Source: Brasilonema angustatum HA4187-MV1
GTDB taxonomy: Bacteria > Cyanobacteriota > Cyanobacteriia > Cyanobacteriales > Nostocaceae
DNA: 64,000 bases
Direction: 5' to 3'
Assembly (NCBI GenBank): GCA_019359695.1
Contig: JAHHGV010000002.1
Coordinates: forward strand, 186,001 to 250,000
Each line of letters begins with the position of its first letter. Position 1 is the stretch's first letter. The position numbers and the translations under genes are program-made. Below, piece after piece: positions 42,902 through 52,053 of the stretch. The notes under the pieces are model-generated. The model had not been told where the DNA came from. It ran no database searches and saw only the letters and a program-made list of their open reading frames with translations.

Positions 42902-44491
42902 ATGGCTATCGGCTACGTTGCGCTCGTACTCCATGCACATCTGCCCTTCGTTCGTCACCCAGAAAGTGATTATGTGCTGGAAGAAGAATGGCTCTATGAA
43001 GCCATTACCGAAACTTACATTCCTTTGCTGCGAGTCTTTGAAGGCTTAAAGCAAGACGGTGTTGATTTTAAAATCACGATGAGCATGACACCTCCTCTTG
43101 TGTCAATGCTACGCGATCCTGTGTTGCAAGAACGCTACGACGCTCATTTAGCCAAACTTGAAGAACTTATAGAACTGGAATTCGAGCATAATGTCCACAA
43201 TGGTCATATTCGTTATTTAGCCGAGCATTACGCCAGTGAGTTTAAGGCGATACGAGAAGTTTGGGAACGCTACAACGGGGACTTAGTCACAGCTTTTAAG
43301 CAATATCAAGACACTAACAATTTAGAAATCATTACCTGCGGTGCTACCCACGGCTACCTACCACTGATGAAAATGTACCCACAAGCTGTGTGGGGACAAA
43401 TTAAGGTAGCTTGTGAACACTACGAAGAAAACTTTGGTCGCCCACCCAAAGGTATTTGGCTGCCAGAATGCGCCTACTATGAAGGTGTAGATCGGATGTT
43501 AGCCGATGCAGGGTTGCGCTATTTCCTTACCGATGGACATGGTATTCTTTATGCCCGTCCTCGTCCACGATTTGGCACTTATGCCCCAATTTTTACAGAA
43601 ACTGGTGTTGCTGCCTTTGGTCGAGACCATGAATCTTCTCAGCAGGTGTGGTCTTCTGAGGTCGGCTATCCTGGTGCCGCAGAATACCGAGAATTTTACA
43701 AAGACTTGGGCTGGGAAGCAGAATATGACTACATTAAGCCCTACATTATGCCCAATGGTCAGCGAAAAAATACGGGTATTAAGTATCACAAAATTACTGG
43801 TCGCGGTTTAGGACTGGCAGATAAGGCACTCTACGATCCGTATTGGGCACGGGAAAAAGCTGCGGAACATGCTGCTAATTTCATGTATAACCGAGAGCAG
43901 CAAGTAGGACATCTTCATGCTATGATGAACCGTCCACCAATTATTGTTTCTCCCTACGATGCCGAGTTATATGGACATTGGTGGTATGAAGGTCCTTGGT
44001 TTATTGATTACCTGTTCCGTAAGTCATGGTATGACCAAAAAACCTATGAAATGACCCATTTGGCAGATTATCTGCGGGCAAACCCAAGTCAGCAAGTTTG
44101 CCGTCCTTCGCAATCGAGTTGGGGTTATAAAGGATTCCACGAGTATTGGTTGAACCACACAAATACGTGGATTTACCCACATTTGCATAAAGCCGCAGAA
44201 CGGATGATTGAAATAGCAAAGCGGGAACCAGAAGATGAGTTGGAATGGAAAGCGTTGAACCAAGCAGCGAGGGAACTGCTGTTGGCGCAGTCTTCCGACT
44301 GGGCGTTTATTATGCGAACGGGAACGATGGTACCTTATGCTGTCAGAAGGACGCGATCGCACCTCATGCGCTTTAACAAGCTTTACGAAGACGTTAAAAT
44401 CGGGAAAATCGATAGCGGTTGGCTGGAAAAGGTTGAATTGATGGACAATATTTTCCCCAGTATCAACTACCGAGTGTATCGTCCATTGTAG
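42902..44491 (+). CDS. GH57 1,4-alpha-glucan branching enzyme
   Basis: 529 aa. GH57 motifs: LHAHLPFVRHPE (residues about 11-22, first catalytic-site region), WLPECAYYEGVDRML with the nucleophile Glu (about 191), SPYDAELYGHWWYEGP with the acid/base Asp (about 354) and a C-terminal helical domain. This family makes alpha-1,6 branches in glycogen. A 4-alpha-glucanotransferase activity cannot be ruled out, but HGHIRYLAEHY and the tail resemble characterised branching enzymes. It is followed by a hairpin terminator. Confidence 0.9.
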   Translation: MAIGYVALVLHAHLPFVRHPESDYVLEEEWLYEAITETYIPLLRVFEGLKQDGVDFKITMSMTPPLVSMLRDPVLQERYDAHLAKLEELIELEFEHNVHNGHIRYLAEHYASEFKAIREVWERYNGDLVTAFKQYQDTNNLEIITCGATHGYLPLMKMYPQAVWGQIKVACEHYEENFGRPPKGIWLPECAYYEGVDRMLADAGLRYFLTDGHGILYARPRPRFGTYAPIFTETGVAAFGRDHESSQQVWSSEVGYPGAAEYREFYKDLGWEAEYDYIKPYIMPNGQRKNTGIKYHKITGRGLGLADKALYDPYWAREKAAEHAANFMYNREQQVGHLHAMMNRPPIIVSPYDAELYGHWWYEGPWFIDYLFRKSWYDQKTYEMTHLADYLRANPSQQVCRPSQSSWGYKGFHEYWLNHTNTWIYPHLHKAAERMIEIAKREPEDELEWKALNQAARELLLAQSSDWAFIMRTGTMVPYAVRRTRSHLMRFNKLYEDVKIGKIDSGWLEKVELMDNIFPSINYRVYRPL

Positions 44492-44516
44492 TCGCAAAAC
44501 GGAAATCACAGGTTAG

Positions 44517-44564
44517 GCAGGTGAGAGCATCCTCACCTGCTGGTGCAAAGCCAAAATTTTTTTT
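44517..44564 (+). terminator. Hairpin after the GH57 gene
   Basis: GCAGGTGAG (44517-44525) pairs perfectly with CTCACCTGC (44532-44540). Eight T residues follow at 44557-44564, a little far from the stem. It lies 26 bp after the stop. Confidence 0.55.
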
Positions 44565-44619
44565 CCATTGCCCAGATCATCTAAGCGTTGTACTTTTTCT
44601 TCTGTAGTATCTTTGGTAA

Positions 44620-45102
44620 TCATTTAGTTTTCACAGAATCTTTCTTTTCTTCCTGAAAATCTGTTACCTCACATTCGGCGAGCAGTTCTTCTACATTTTC
44701 AGGAAAGTCAATATTAGTAACTTTTTTTGCAAAAACCTGATAACAATCGTTTTTATCCCCTTCTTTACGCGGGAATCCTAACCAAATAATGATAATAATT
44801 TTTTGTTCTTTAAATGCTCTGAAAAATAATCTATATCGAGCAGGTAGCCCCATTTTCTTCAGACGACCATACCTGTGTAAAGGTTTGTGTAATATAAAGT
44901 GAGATGCAAAAGGATCTTGAGTAATTTTTTCTTTAATACCAATATTCAAGCCCTTTAGTAGCTTTACATCTGCATGAGTCATAAACTCTTGTTTAGATAA
45001 CTCAGTTTTTAAAGTACGAACCCGATGAGACAATTCTACCCATTGCTTATCAAACAATGGGTAGAAAAATATTCTCCATCCATCAGATGTGAATGAGTTC
45101 AT
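44620..45102 (-). CDS. yhaV: YhaV-family toxin (ribonuclease)
   Basis: 160 aa. GWRIFFYPLFDKQWVEL at the start, RYRLFFRAFKEQKIIIIIWLG near residue 92 and CYQVFAKKV near 123 match YhaV, the RelE-like RNase toxin of the PrlF-YhaV system. The family length is about 150 aa, so it looks complete. It follows the antitoxin gene with a 4-bp overlap (ATGA), the normal toxin-antitoxin arrangement. It probably cleaves mRNA or rRNA when antitoxin is lost. Confidence 0.85.
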   Translation of the reverse strand: MNSFTSDGWRIFFYPLFDKQWVELSHRVRTLKTELSKQEFMTHADVKLLKGLNIGIKEKITQDPFASHFILHKPLHRYGRLKKMGLPARYRLFFRAFKEQKIIIIIWLGFPRKEGDKNDCYQVFAKKVTNIDFPENVEELLAECEVTDFQEEKKDSVKTK

Positions 45103-45422
45103 GCATCCAAAACAACATCACAAAGTAGCTCATCCATTTCGTCGCTCATTTCTTTTGTATAAGCAACGAGTTGCTCAGGATTTGTAATAGCATCTTTCAT
45201 CAAAAAGTCGAGGAACAGACTCATCATAATAGATTCTGTTTCATCTACCTCCTCAACTTCATCAGTGTCTAATTGCACTAAAAAGGTATTTTTAGACAAG
45301 ACTTGCACATAACCTGAAGTATTAACTAAATGAGGATGGTCTTTAGAAAAAGCACGAGGTAAGCGAAAACCATCTTGCGTGCCTATCTTAGCAGAAGCTA
45401 TAGGATAGGTCTTGTCGGTCAT
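45099..45422 (-). CDS. prlF: PrlF-like antitoxin
   Basis: 107 aa. AKIGTQDGFRLPRAFSKDHPHL is an AbrB-type swapped-hairpin DNA-binding segment like PrlF/SohA. The C-terminal half is acidic and would wrap the YhaV toxin. It is first in the operon with the toxin. A perfect inverted repeat (45453-45480) lies 30 bp upstream, as expected for autoregulation. Confidence 0.82.
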   Translation of the reverse strand: MTDKTYPIASAKIGTQDGFRLPRAFSKDHPHLVNTSGYVQVLSKNTFLVQLDTDEVEEVDETESIMMSLFLDFLMKDAITNPEQLVAYTKEMSDEMDELLCDVVLDA

Positions 45423-45452
45423 CTAAATATGCTCCTTTATAAAGGCAATTCA

Positions 45453-45480
45453 CTTGATTATAACATTTCTTATAATCAAG
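45453..45480 (-). promoter_or_regulatory. Operator-like palindrome of the YhaV/PrlF pair
   Basis: CTTGATTATAA (45453-45463) and TTATAATCAAG (45470-45480) form a perfect 11-bp inverted repeat with a six-base spacer. It overlaps a TATAAT-like -10 box upstream of the antitoxin start. Binding by the antitoxin is inferred. Confidence 0.6.
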
Positions 45481-45490
45481 TCAAACAAAC

Positions 45491-45517
45491 ATAAAAAAGA
45501 CAGGTCAAACACCTGTC
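45491..45517 (-). terminator. petC-petA operon terminator
   Basis: On the minus strand GACAGGT-GTTTG-ACCTGTC is followed by CTTTTTTAT, a textbook intrinsic terminator 27 bp after the petA stop. Confidence 0.85.
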
Positions 45518-45543
45518 CTATGACTGATAATTTGGCTCTGAAT

Positions 45544-46545
45544 TTAGAAATTCATTTCTGCAGCTTGAACTTTTTCAACCTGCTTCTTCTTGAGGACAAG
45601 CATAACTTGAGCCAACATAACAAGTGCGACAAATGCAATCATCCATTGAACTCTGCTAGCATCTTGTAGCACAATTTCCCCATCATCTTGACCAAATCCA
45701 CCGACGTTTGGATTATTGGTCAAAGCCTCATCTTTTTTGACAATTTGTCCTTCAGAGACAATCAATTCAGGTCCAACGGGTATGGTGTCAACTACTACGT
45801 CCCCAGATTCAGGTTGGATGCTGAGTTCGTACTTGACGTTACCGTCTTCATCTTCTGTTTTGGCAATCTTGCTAATTGTACCAGCAGCAGAAGCCGTATA
45901 TACCGCGTTGTTGCTCTTTGCGCCAGTGGGGTAAACTTGTCCGCGTCCACGGTTACCACCTACGTGAACAGCGTACTTACCAAAGCGAATGTTTTTGTCC
46001 GTTGCAGGGTTAGGAGAAAGCACCGGGAACACGATTTCCTGATATTGTTCACCAGGTAGCGGTCCGATGATGACAACGTTCTCTTTGTCTTCGGTGTAGG
46101 GTTGATAGTATAAACCCTCAATTTCTTCCTTCCACTCCTCGGGAATGCGTTCTTCCGGAGCAATCTTGAAGCCTTCTGGTAGCATCAGCACAGCACCGAC
46201 ATTTAACCCAGCTTTAGAACCATCGGCACCCACCTGCTCTACGCTTGTATCGTAGGGAATTTTTACCACGGCTTTAAATACCGTGTCAGGCAGAACAGAC
46301 TGGGGAATTTCAACTTCTGTCTGCTTTGCTGCTAGGTGACAGTTGGCGCACACAATTAGCCCTGTCGCTTGGCGAGGGCTTTCAGGGTAGGTTTCCTGTG
46401 CCCAAAACGGATATGCTGAAGCTGCTTGAGGTAGGACTAGATCGCTGGTGAAGAAAAATGTCACTGTGGCGATCGCTACGAGCAAGGTTTTGATAATTGT
46501 TCCAGCACTGCGAGTTAAACTCGCTGTTTGACAAACATTTCTCAT
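45544..46545 (-). CDS. petA: Cytochrome f (PetA)
   Basis: 333 aa. A signal peptide of about 44 residues ends AASA, and the mature protein starts [16 protein letters not shown]. Haem c is bound at CANCH, and the N-terminal Tyr is the sixth ligand. A C-terminal transmembrane helix ([22 protein letters not shown]) anchors it in the thylakoid. It is the c-type cytochrome of the b6f complex, passing electrons to plastocyanin or cytochrome c6. It is 95 bp downstream of petC and terminated by the hairpin at 45491. Confidence 0.98.
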   Translation of the reverse strand: MRNVCQTASLTRSAGTIIKTLLVAIATVTFFFTSDLVLPQAASAYPFWAQETYPESPRQATGLIVCANCHLAAKQTEVEIPQSVLPDTVFKAVVKIPYDTSVEQVGADGSKAGLNVGAVLMLPEGFKIAPEERIPEEWKEEIEGLYYQPYTEDKENVVIIGPLPGEQYQEIVFPVLSPNPATDKNIRFGKYAVHVGGNRGRGQVYPTGAKSNNAVYTASAAGTISKIAKTEDEDGNVKYELSIQPESGDVVVDTIPVGPELIVSEGQIVKKDEALTNNPNVGGFGQDDGEIVLQDASRVQWMIAFVALVMLAQVMLVLKKKQVEKVQAAEMNF

Positions 46546-46640
46546 CTCTATAAGGACAACTAGGACAACGATTCTCTGATATTAGTCATTACTCAATAGT
46601 CAACTGAGGATGGACATACGAGTTGCATACTCAGCAGTGA

Positions 46641-47180
46641 TTAAGCCCACCAAGGCTCTTCACCTGTACGGAAGTCGGTTTCCGTCCATTGAGTTAGGAC
46701 GATTTTGTCTTCTTCGGCTTTTGCATGACTCAAAGCTAAAGATAGTGGTGCTGGACCTCGGACAACCTTACCAGTAGCATCGTACTGCGAACCATGACAG
46801 GGACACTTAAACTTGCTCTCTGCTGCGTTCCAAGGAACAACACAACCTAAGTGTGTGCAAACGGCGTTAATCCCGTAATCAGTAATCGCCTCTTTGCTAT
46901 CTACCACAATATAAGTAGGGTCTCCCTTGAGTCCTTGAACCAGAACGCGATCGCCTACATTATGACTTTCCAAAAAATTGCTAACACTGACATCGTTCCC
47001 CAGCTCGTTTTTTGCCGTTGTACCACCTCCAGCCCCACCGCTTGATGGAGGAATAAAATAGTTGACAACGGGATACAATGCTCCCAGAGCCACTCCGGTT
47101 ACAGTTCCAAATGTCAGAAGATTCATGAATTGACGACGCCCCATATCGGGCACGTCCATTGATTCAGAAAATTGAGCCAT
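46641..47180 (-). CDS. petC: Rieske iron-sulfur protein (PetC)
   Basis: 179 aa. N-terminal transmembrane anchor ([24 protein letters not shown] in parts) with a twin-arginine [10 protein letters not shown] signal, a Gly-rich hinge ([10 protein letters not shown]) and the 2Fe-2S site CTHLGC plus CPCHGSQYD. It moves electrons from plastoquinol to cytochrome f. petC-petA order is standard for cyanobacteria. The gene ends [11 protein letters not shown], the usual end of the main PetC form. Confidence 0.98.
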   Translation of the reverse strand: MAQFSESMDVPDMGRRQFMNLLTFGTVTGVALGALYPVVNYFIPPSSGGAGGGTTAKNELGNDVSVSNFLESHNVGDRVLVQGLKGDPTYIVVDSKEAITDYGINAVCTHLGCVVPWNAAESKFKCPCHGSQYDATGKVVRGPAPLSLALSHAKAEEDKIVLTQWTETDFRTGEEPWWA

Positions 47181-47406
47181 AACCTACGCGTTCTTTGTGT
47201 ATTTTGTTAACAAATATGACTTGAGTTTTTAATTAAGAAACTCTTGTCTGAGTGAAAAGGATAATGCCCACAACGATGCCAGGATGGTTTGTGCAAAAAT
47301 CTTTCCAGCATCTTTCTTAGTAGGATTACATTTCTTTATAGTCCTATCATACTTGAGTCATGGAACTTAACATCATAACTAAATGTAAAAATATTTGAGA
47401 AAATAT

Positions 47407-47718
47407 ATGACGGGACAGGAATTACGCCAACTGTTGCTTGAGAAGTGGGGACGCTCCTATGATGTCCAGTTGCGTCGGACACAGGGTAAGATATTCTTAC
47501 AAGTTATGTGGAAATATTTAGAGCAAGCGTCTTTCCCATTAAGTGAGGTAGAGTATCAAGAGCATCTGGATAGCATTGCCAATTATCTCAATGGCTTGGG
47601 TGGTGAAACACAGGTGAAAACCTATATTCGAGAAACACGAGAACGCCCACGACTTGGTAAAGCTGTGAGCATTGCGTTAGATTTAGGTGAACGCGCTGCG
47701 GAGTGGTTGATTGAGTAG
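47407..47718 (+). CDS. DUF3067 family protein
   Basis: 103 aa from ATG 47407; a TTG at 47395 would add MRKY. MTGQELRQLLLEKWGRSYDVQLRR, split around GRSYD, is the recognisable start of a small protein conserved in cyanobacteria and plastids (DUF3067). WKYLEQASFPLSEVEYQEHL and KAVSIALDLGERAAEWL follow. The function is unknown; the protein is soluble. It is divergent from petC across about 225 bp that presumably hold both promoters. Confidence 0.85.
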   Translation: MTGQELRQLLLEKWGRSYDVQLRRTQGKIFLQVMWKYLEQASFPLSEVEYQEHLDSIANYLNGLGGETQVKTYIRETRERPRLGKAVSIALDLGERAAEWLIE

Positions 47719-47776
47719 TTGTAAACTATAAACCACCAAGACACTTAAAGCGGACACCAGAAAAATTAGAAGATTG

Positions 47777-48112
47777 TTATAAAATTCTTTTACCCAGAGG
47801 TACCTCTTTCTCTGGCTGAATTAACACGACTTCAGCATCGTCTAGCACTACGCCTAAGACAAGAACTTCAGACATAAAATCAGCGATTTGACGAGGTGAA
47901 AAATTGGTGACAGCTAATATTAACTTATCTGTTAAATCCTGTTTTTGATAAATTTTGGTAATTTGAGCACTAGACTTCTTGACGCCCAAATCACCAAAAT
48001 CTATCCAAAGTTTGTATGCTGGTTTTCGGGCTTGAGGAAAATCTTCTACTTGGATGACTTTACCAACACGAATTTCTACTTTTTCAAAGTCATCGTAACT
48101 TATTTCGCTCAT
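47777..48112 (-). CDS. CsaA-like tRNA-binding-domain protein
   Basis: 111 aa. [22 protein letters not shown] opens an EMAP/Trbp111-type OB fold (in two parts), with [18 protein letters not shown] and [18 protein letters not shown] following. This is the CsaA family, described as a tRNA-binding or export-related chaperone. The start codon overlaps the end of tatC by 4 bp, so the pair is probably co-translated. A role beside the Tat translocon is plausible but unproven. Confidence 0.85.
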   Translation of the reverse strand: MSEISYDDFEKVEIRVGKVIQVEDFPQARKPAYKLWIDFGDLGVKKSSAQITKIYQKQDLTDKLILAVTNFSPRQIADFMSEVLVLGVVLDDAEVVLIQPEKEVPLGKRIL

Positions 48113-48918
48113 TTGCCTACCAACTTAACTAAACCAATACCACCAAAGTAAAGTCCCAAGACTGCCCCTGCTAAGAGACTTTGAGTGAAGGGGTCAGTTG
48201 AAGGAGTGAGAATTGCTCCTAAAACCACCGCTCCCATAATAACGTAGCGCCAACCAGAAAGCATTTGCCCAGAAGAAACGATTCCCAAAGCACCAAGTAG
48301 GACTTGGATGATCGGAATTTGAAATGCTAACCCAGTACTAAATAGCAGCAACAAGACAAACTCAAAATATTTGTCAATGGACCAGAGTTGTTCTACGACA
48401 TCAGCACCGTAGCTGATGAAAAATTTCAAAGCAGCTGGTACCAATAAAAGGTAGGCAAAGACTAACCCTCCCGCAAACAAAAAACTTGACCCCAAAACCA
48501 CAGGTCCAAGTAAGCGACGTTCACGACGAGTCAGTCCAGGGAGAACAAACTGGATAACTTGGTATAGCACAAATGGGCTAGACAAAAGCAACCCACTGTA
48601 GCCTGCAACTTTCATTGAAACAAAGAAATATTCTCCAGGAGCCAGTTGCAGAAATTTTACTCCCTGTGCTGGTACTTCTAGCAGCTGAACAATCGGCTTA
48701 ACGGCAAGAAAACAGCCAACAACACCCACTACTACAGCAATGAGCGAGTAAAAAATCCGTTGTCGTAACTCTTCTAAGTGATCGAAAATTGACATTTCGA
48801 CTTCACCGGGCAACTCATCGAGATGATCTATAGGATCTATTTCCGGTTTTGAGTCGCCATCTACTTCAAAGTCAACACTGTATGGTGTTTTTGTGTCTAC
48901 GTTTTGTGGAGGTGTCAT
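48109..48918 (-). CDS. tatC: TatC, Sec-independent protein translocase
   Basis: 269 aa. An acidic 45-residue N-terminus is followed by [17 protein letters not shown], the TatC hallmark, and six transmembrane helices. [33 protein letters not shown] (in parts, about residues 105-140) carries the conserved Pro and Arg residues. It recognises twin-arginine signals, including that of the Rieske protein encoded nearby. CsaA follows with a 4-bp overlap. Confidence 0.96.
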   Translation of the reverse strand: MTPPQNVDTKTPYSVDFEVDGDSKPEIDPIDHLDELPGEVEMSIFDHLEELRQRIFYSLIAVVVGVVGCFLAVKPIVQLLEVPAQGVKFLQLAPGEYFFVSMKVAGYSGLLLSSPFVLYQVIQFVLPGLTRRERRLLGPVVLGSSFLFAGGLVFAYLLLVPAALKFFISYGADVVEQLWSIDKYFEFVLLLLFSTGLAFQIPIIQVLLGALGIVSSGQMLSGWRYVIMGAVVLGAILTPSTDPFTQSLLAGAVLGLYFGGIGLVKLVGK

Positions 48919-48973
48919 GAGTTAGCTAGAACGGCATCACCTGCTAACTATTGTATCTGGGAAGCAGGTGGAT

Positions 48974-49002
48974 GTAGAGACGCGCCTTAAGCGCGTCTGT
49001 AC
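48974..49002. repeat. GAGACGCGC inverted repeat
   Basis: GTAGAGACGCGC, five bases, GCGCGTCTGTAC: near-perfect hairpin between tatC and the transglycosylase gene. Related GTAGAGAC/GTCTCTAC repeats occur at 2451 and 58800. It could also terminate the transglycosylase mRNA. Confidence 0.6.
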
Positions 49003-49011
49003 TCTTTGATA

Positions 49012-51204
49012 TCATTGAACGGGTAGTTGTGGGTGTACAGTCGAATATTTTCCTACCAACTGCGAAGTTTCTGAATTATACAGTCTTAGGTAATTCCAGT
49101 AGTTACCCAACACCTGACGCACGTAATTTTTGGTTTCATCAAAGGGAATTGATTCTACAAATTCATCTAGATCGTCCTTTGGCAGAGTTTGTACCCACTT
49201 GGAAACGTTACCGGGACCTGCATTGTAACTGGCGATCGCGAGCATCGAGTTATTACCATACTGCTTATGAGTGTGATCCAAATACCAAGTCCCCAGCATG
49301 ATGTTGTCGTTGGGATTTTCCAAATTTATTTTTGTGCTGTCTAACTGAATTTGTGGGGCAATCCATTTTGCTGTACTTGGTAGTACTTGCATTAAACCAA
49401 CCGCACCCGCTGTAGAACGGACTTTTGGCTCAAAATGTGATTCCTGACGCATAAGCCCAGTCACTAGCAAAGGATTGAGTTGACGCTTTTGGGACCATTC
49501 CTCAATTTCTTTTTGATAGGGGAAAGGATAACGAGCTTGCCAGTAAGTGACTTGTTTGCTCAAAGCCTGGTACTGTGCTTGTTCTTGCGGCGTTTCTCGA
49601 TCTTCCAACTTGGCAATTTTGTCAATTCCGATAATATTTTCTCCCTTTGCCAGCCGCATCAAACCTTCAGTAAATTGCTCTGCTACTGTTGGTTGCATTT
49701 TGTTCTGAAATTCGGTCTGCCATTGCAACCAAGCATCGCGGTCTTGATCAAGGAGGTATAATTCTTTAAATGTCTCAGAGCCAGCAGTTGGCAGCGGACG
49801 CTGGAACGGGACGAGGCTTGGGTTCATCTGGCGCACGGAGTTGAAATTGCCAACATTAAGTCCTAAAGTAGCGCCTGCTCGCCACGAATAGTAAGAATGG
49901 GGAAAATTGCTGAGGGTATACTCATAAGCTTGTTTTGCTTCCGCTTTTTTCCCGAGTTTGGTTGCCCATTTTCCAACCCAAAAGCTAGCTCTAGGAGCCA
50001 AAATACTGTTGGGGTTATTTTTGGCAATCGGTTCTGCCCATTGCCATGCAGCTTTATAATCTTTGGCTTTCGCTTTTTGTTGTGCAATTTTCCAGCGATA
50101 TTCTGCCGCTTCCTCAGAATTAGCGTACTTGGTAATCAGTAGCTTAGTAGCCTCACTTGCTGCTTTTGGATCTTGAGCCTGAAGGATTTTGACTTTTTCT
50201 ACCAGCGCTGTACCTGCTTTGTCAGGAAATTTAGTAATAACCTGATCAAGATACGGCAAAGCATCTTTACGTACTGTTGCCATTTCTGCTAAGCGTAACA
50301 GACCAGTGCTAGTTTCTTTAGCATCCGGAAATGCCTTGACAAGTTCTTGATAGACTGCAAGGGCTTCTACTCGTTTTCCACTCACCTGCAATCCTCTGGC
50401 AACACGGTAGAGGTTGCGGGCTGTTTTACTTCCTTTGGCGTATGCTGTCGTTACTTTGCCAAATTCATTGTTTTCCCAGTACCCTGAACCAACGATGTCC
50501 CACTCTTCGGGTTTAAGGGTGGAATTGTTCGCCAGCTGATCCAATACAGGTACAGTTCCTGGTTGATCATAGGCATATTTTGCCAAAATTAACTGCAATT
50601 GCGGTTGATTGGGATTTGTCTCCAACCGTTTACGGATAATTTCCCAGGTAAGGGGATGAGAAGGAAATTCAGCTATTGCTTTGTCCTGATACTCCGGGAG
50701 TCCAATGAGATACAAGGCTTTAGCAGCAGCCGGTTGTTTGGGGTACTCTTTGATTACTTTCTGCCTCAGATCCGAGGCTTTGCCTTCTTGTCCTAGAATT
50801 TCGTGTGCCTGGGCTTGTTTTAGCAACACATACGGAGCAAGGACTGGATAATCTCTGTCTAATCCATCTAGTAACTTTAGTGCAGGTTGAGCTTGCTTTT
50901 GTTCAATTAAGTCACTTGCTAAAAGATAACGAGCGCGATTTTGATCTGCTGAATTTGATGCCTCCTTTATTAGTGCTTCTAGTTTTGCGCCACGTTCTTG
51001 CGGAGATTGTGATACCAAGGCAAAAACGGGTGATTTGGCTTTGCTTTCTTCCGAAAGCTTCTCTGGTTCAGTCTTGTGCGGTTTAAGCCATTGACTTACG
51101 GATTTTCCTATCTGGGGAGCTGACAGGATTGCCCCACCTAAAAAGGCACATAGTCCAGCACCCACTATGAGAGAAATATGCTTTGTCTGTAGCTTCTTCA
51201 GCAT
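49012..51204 (-). CDS. Soluble lytic transglycosylase (Slt70-like) with helical repeats
   Basis: 730 aa. An N-terminal signal anchor (ISLIVGAGLCAFLGGAILSA) is followed by a long TPR-like superhelix (residues about 75-560). The C-terminal transglycosylase domain has GLMRQESHFEPKVRSTAGAVGLMQ (in two parts), with catalytic Glu in RQESHF near residue 592, then NIMLGTWYLDH and AIASYNAGPGNVSKW. It cleaves peptidoglycan to anhydromuropeptides, which an AmpG-like importer such as that at 15088 could recycle. Length and order match Slt70. Confidence 0.92.
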   Translation of the reverse strand: MLKKLQTKHISLIVGAGLCAFLGGAILSAPQIGKSVSQWLKPHKTEPEKLSEESKAKSPVFALVSQSPQERGAKLEALIKEASNSADQNRARYLLASDLIEQKQAQPALKLLDGLDRDYPVLAPYVLLKQAQAHEILGQEGKASDLRQKVIKEYPKQPAAAKALYLIGLPEYQDKAIAEFPSHPLTWEIIRKRLETNPNQPQLQLILAKYAYDQPGTVPVLDQLANNSTLKPEEWDIVGSGYWENNEFGKVTTAYAKGSKTARNLYRVARGLQVSGKRVEALAVYQELVKAFPDAKETSTGLLRLAEMATVRKDALPYLDQVITKFPDKAGTALVEKVKILQAQDPKAASEATKLLITKYANSEEAAEYRWKIAQQKAKAKDYKAAWQWAEPIAKNNPNSILAPRASFWVGKWATKLGKKAEAKQAYEYTLSNFPHSYYSWRAGATLGLNVGNFNSVRQMNPSLVPFQRPLPTAGSETFKELYLLDQDRDAWLQWQTEFQNKMQPTVAEQFTEGLMRLAKGENIIGIDKIAKLEDRETPQEQAQYQALSKQVTYWQARYPFPYQKEIEEWSQKRQLNPLLVTGLMRQESHFEPKVRSTAGAVGLMQVLPSTAKWIAPQIQLDSTKINLENPNDNIMLGTWYLDHTHKQYGNNSMLAIASYNAGPGNVSKWVQTLPKDDLDEFVESIPFDETKNYVRQVLGNYWNYLRLYNSETSQLVGKYSTVHPQLPVQ

Positions 51205-52053
51205 CGATTCCCGCTGAAAATTTCACATGAATTTCTTGCCACTTTAGCATCACTAGTGGTCAACGTCTTCAGTTTTAACTTTTGTATTTTTTATTTTTGG
51301 AAACAAGGATGAGATGTTGCTTTGAACTTTTAGGAATTATTGGCACTTTGTTGGCGTAAGTAATCTTCGTTAAGGATTAGAGAACTAAGACATACGACTT
51401 TTTATCTCAAAGCTTTTTTTCAAAGTAAACACTGGTTTTTTTTATTAGCTTGTTATTAAAATGACTCCATATTTATTTTTCTCAAAACTTATTAAAACTA
51501 AGTAATTAAGTAGAAACAAATAGACCAACACTAATGACATTAATAACGTTTACAACTCTTACTTAATGACTAATGACAGTCTGAATTAGTTAACTTTATT
51601 ACTGATACAAACTCTTTCAAAATATGATAACGTTATAAATAATACAAAAATGACAAGCAGAAAGCCATCAATTGTTATAATCTTGAATCAACCTATAGTT
51701 CTATCTTTATCCCTCTAACGAGAGATGTCAAAATAGCACAAATAGCCTTTTAAATATTTTTTGATCAGAGTATTAAAAAAAGAGTTAGTGACTCATAACT
51801 GAGCGATCATTTTTGCATGATTCTCTTTGCGTTTGTCTTTGTTTTATCTCAAGACAAATGGTGATAGCAATCTTGAATGATGGAAGTGCCCATCCATAAA
51901 ACAAGACGAGTCGTGTGAGTATTTTGCTCCCAATTTTTAACCAAAATTGGCTAAAAGCTCATACCCACAAATTTAAACATTTGGGATGCTGGCTGAATGA
52001 TTCTTAAGAGCGAACAGGGAACAGGGAACAAAAAACAGCAAATAACCAGTTCT
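51205..52053. other. Long AT-rich intergenic region
   Basis: These 849 bp contain no convincing gene or large hairpin. Near 52012-52035 there is a short GAACAGG repeat array. The 51205 side should hold the transglycosylase promoter. It may contain a non-coding RNA that cannot be recognised by eye. Confidence 0.5.
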
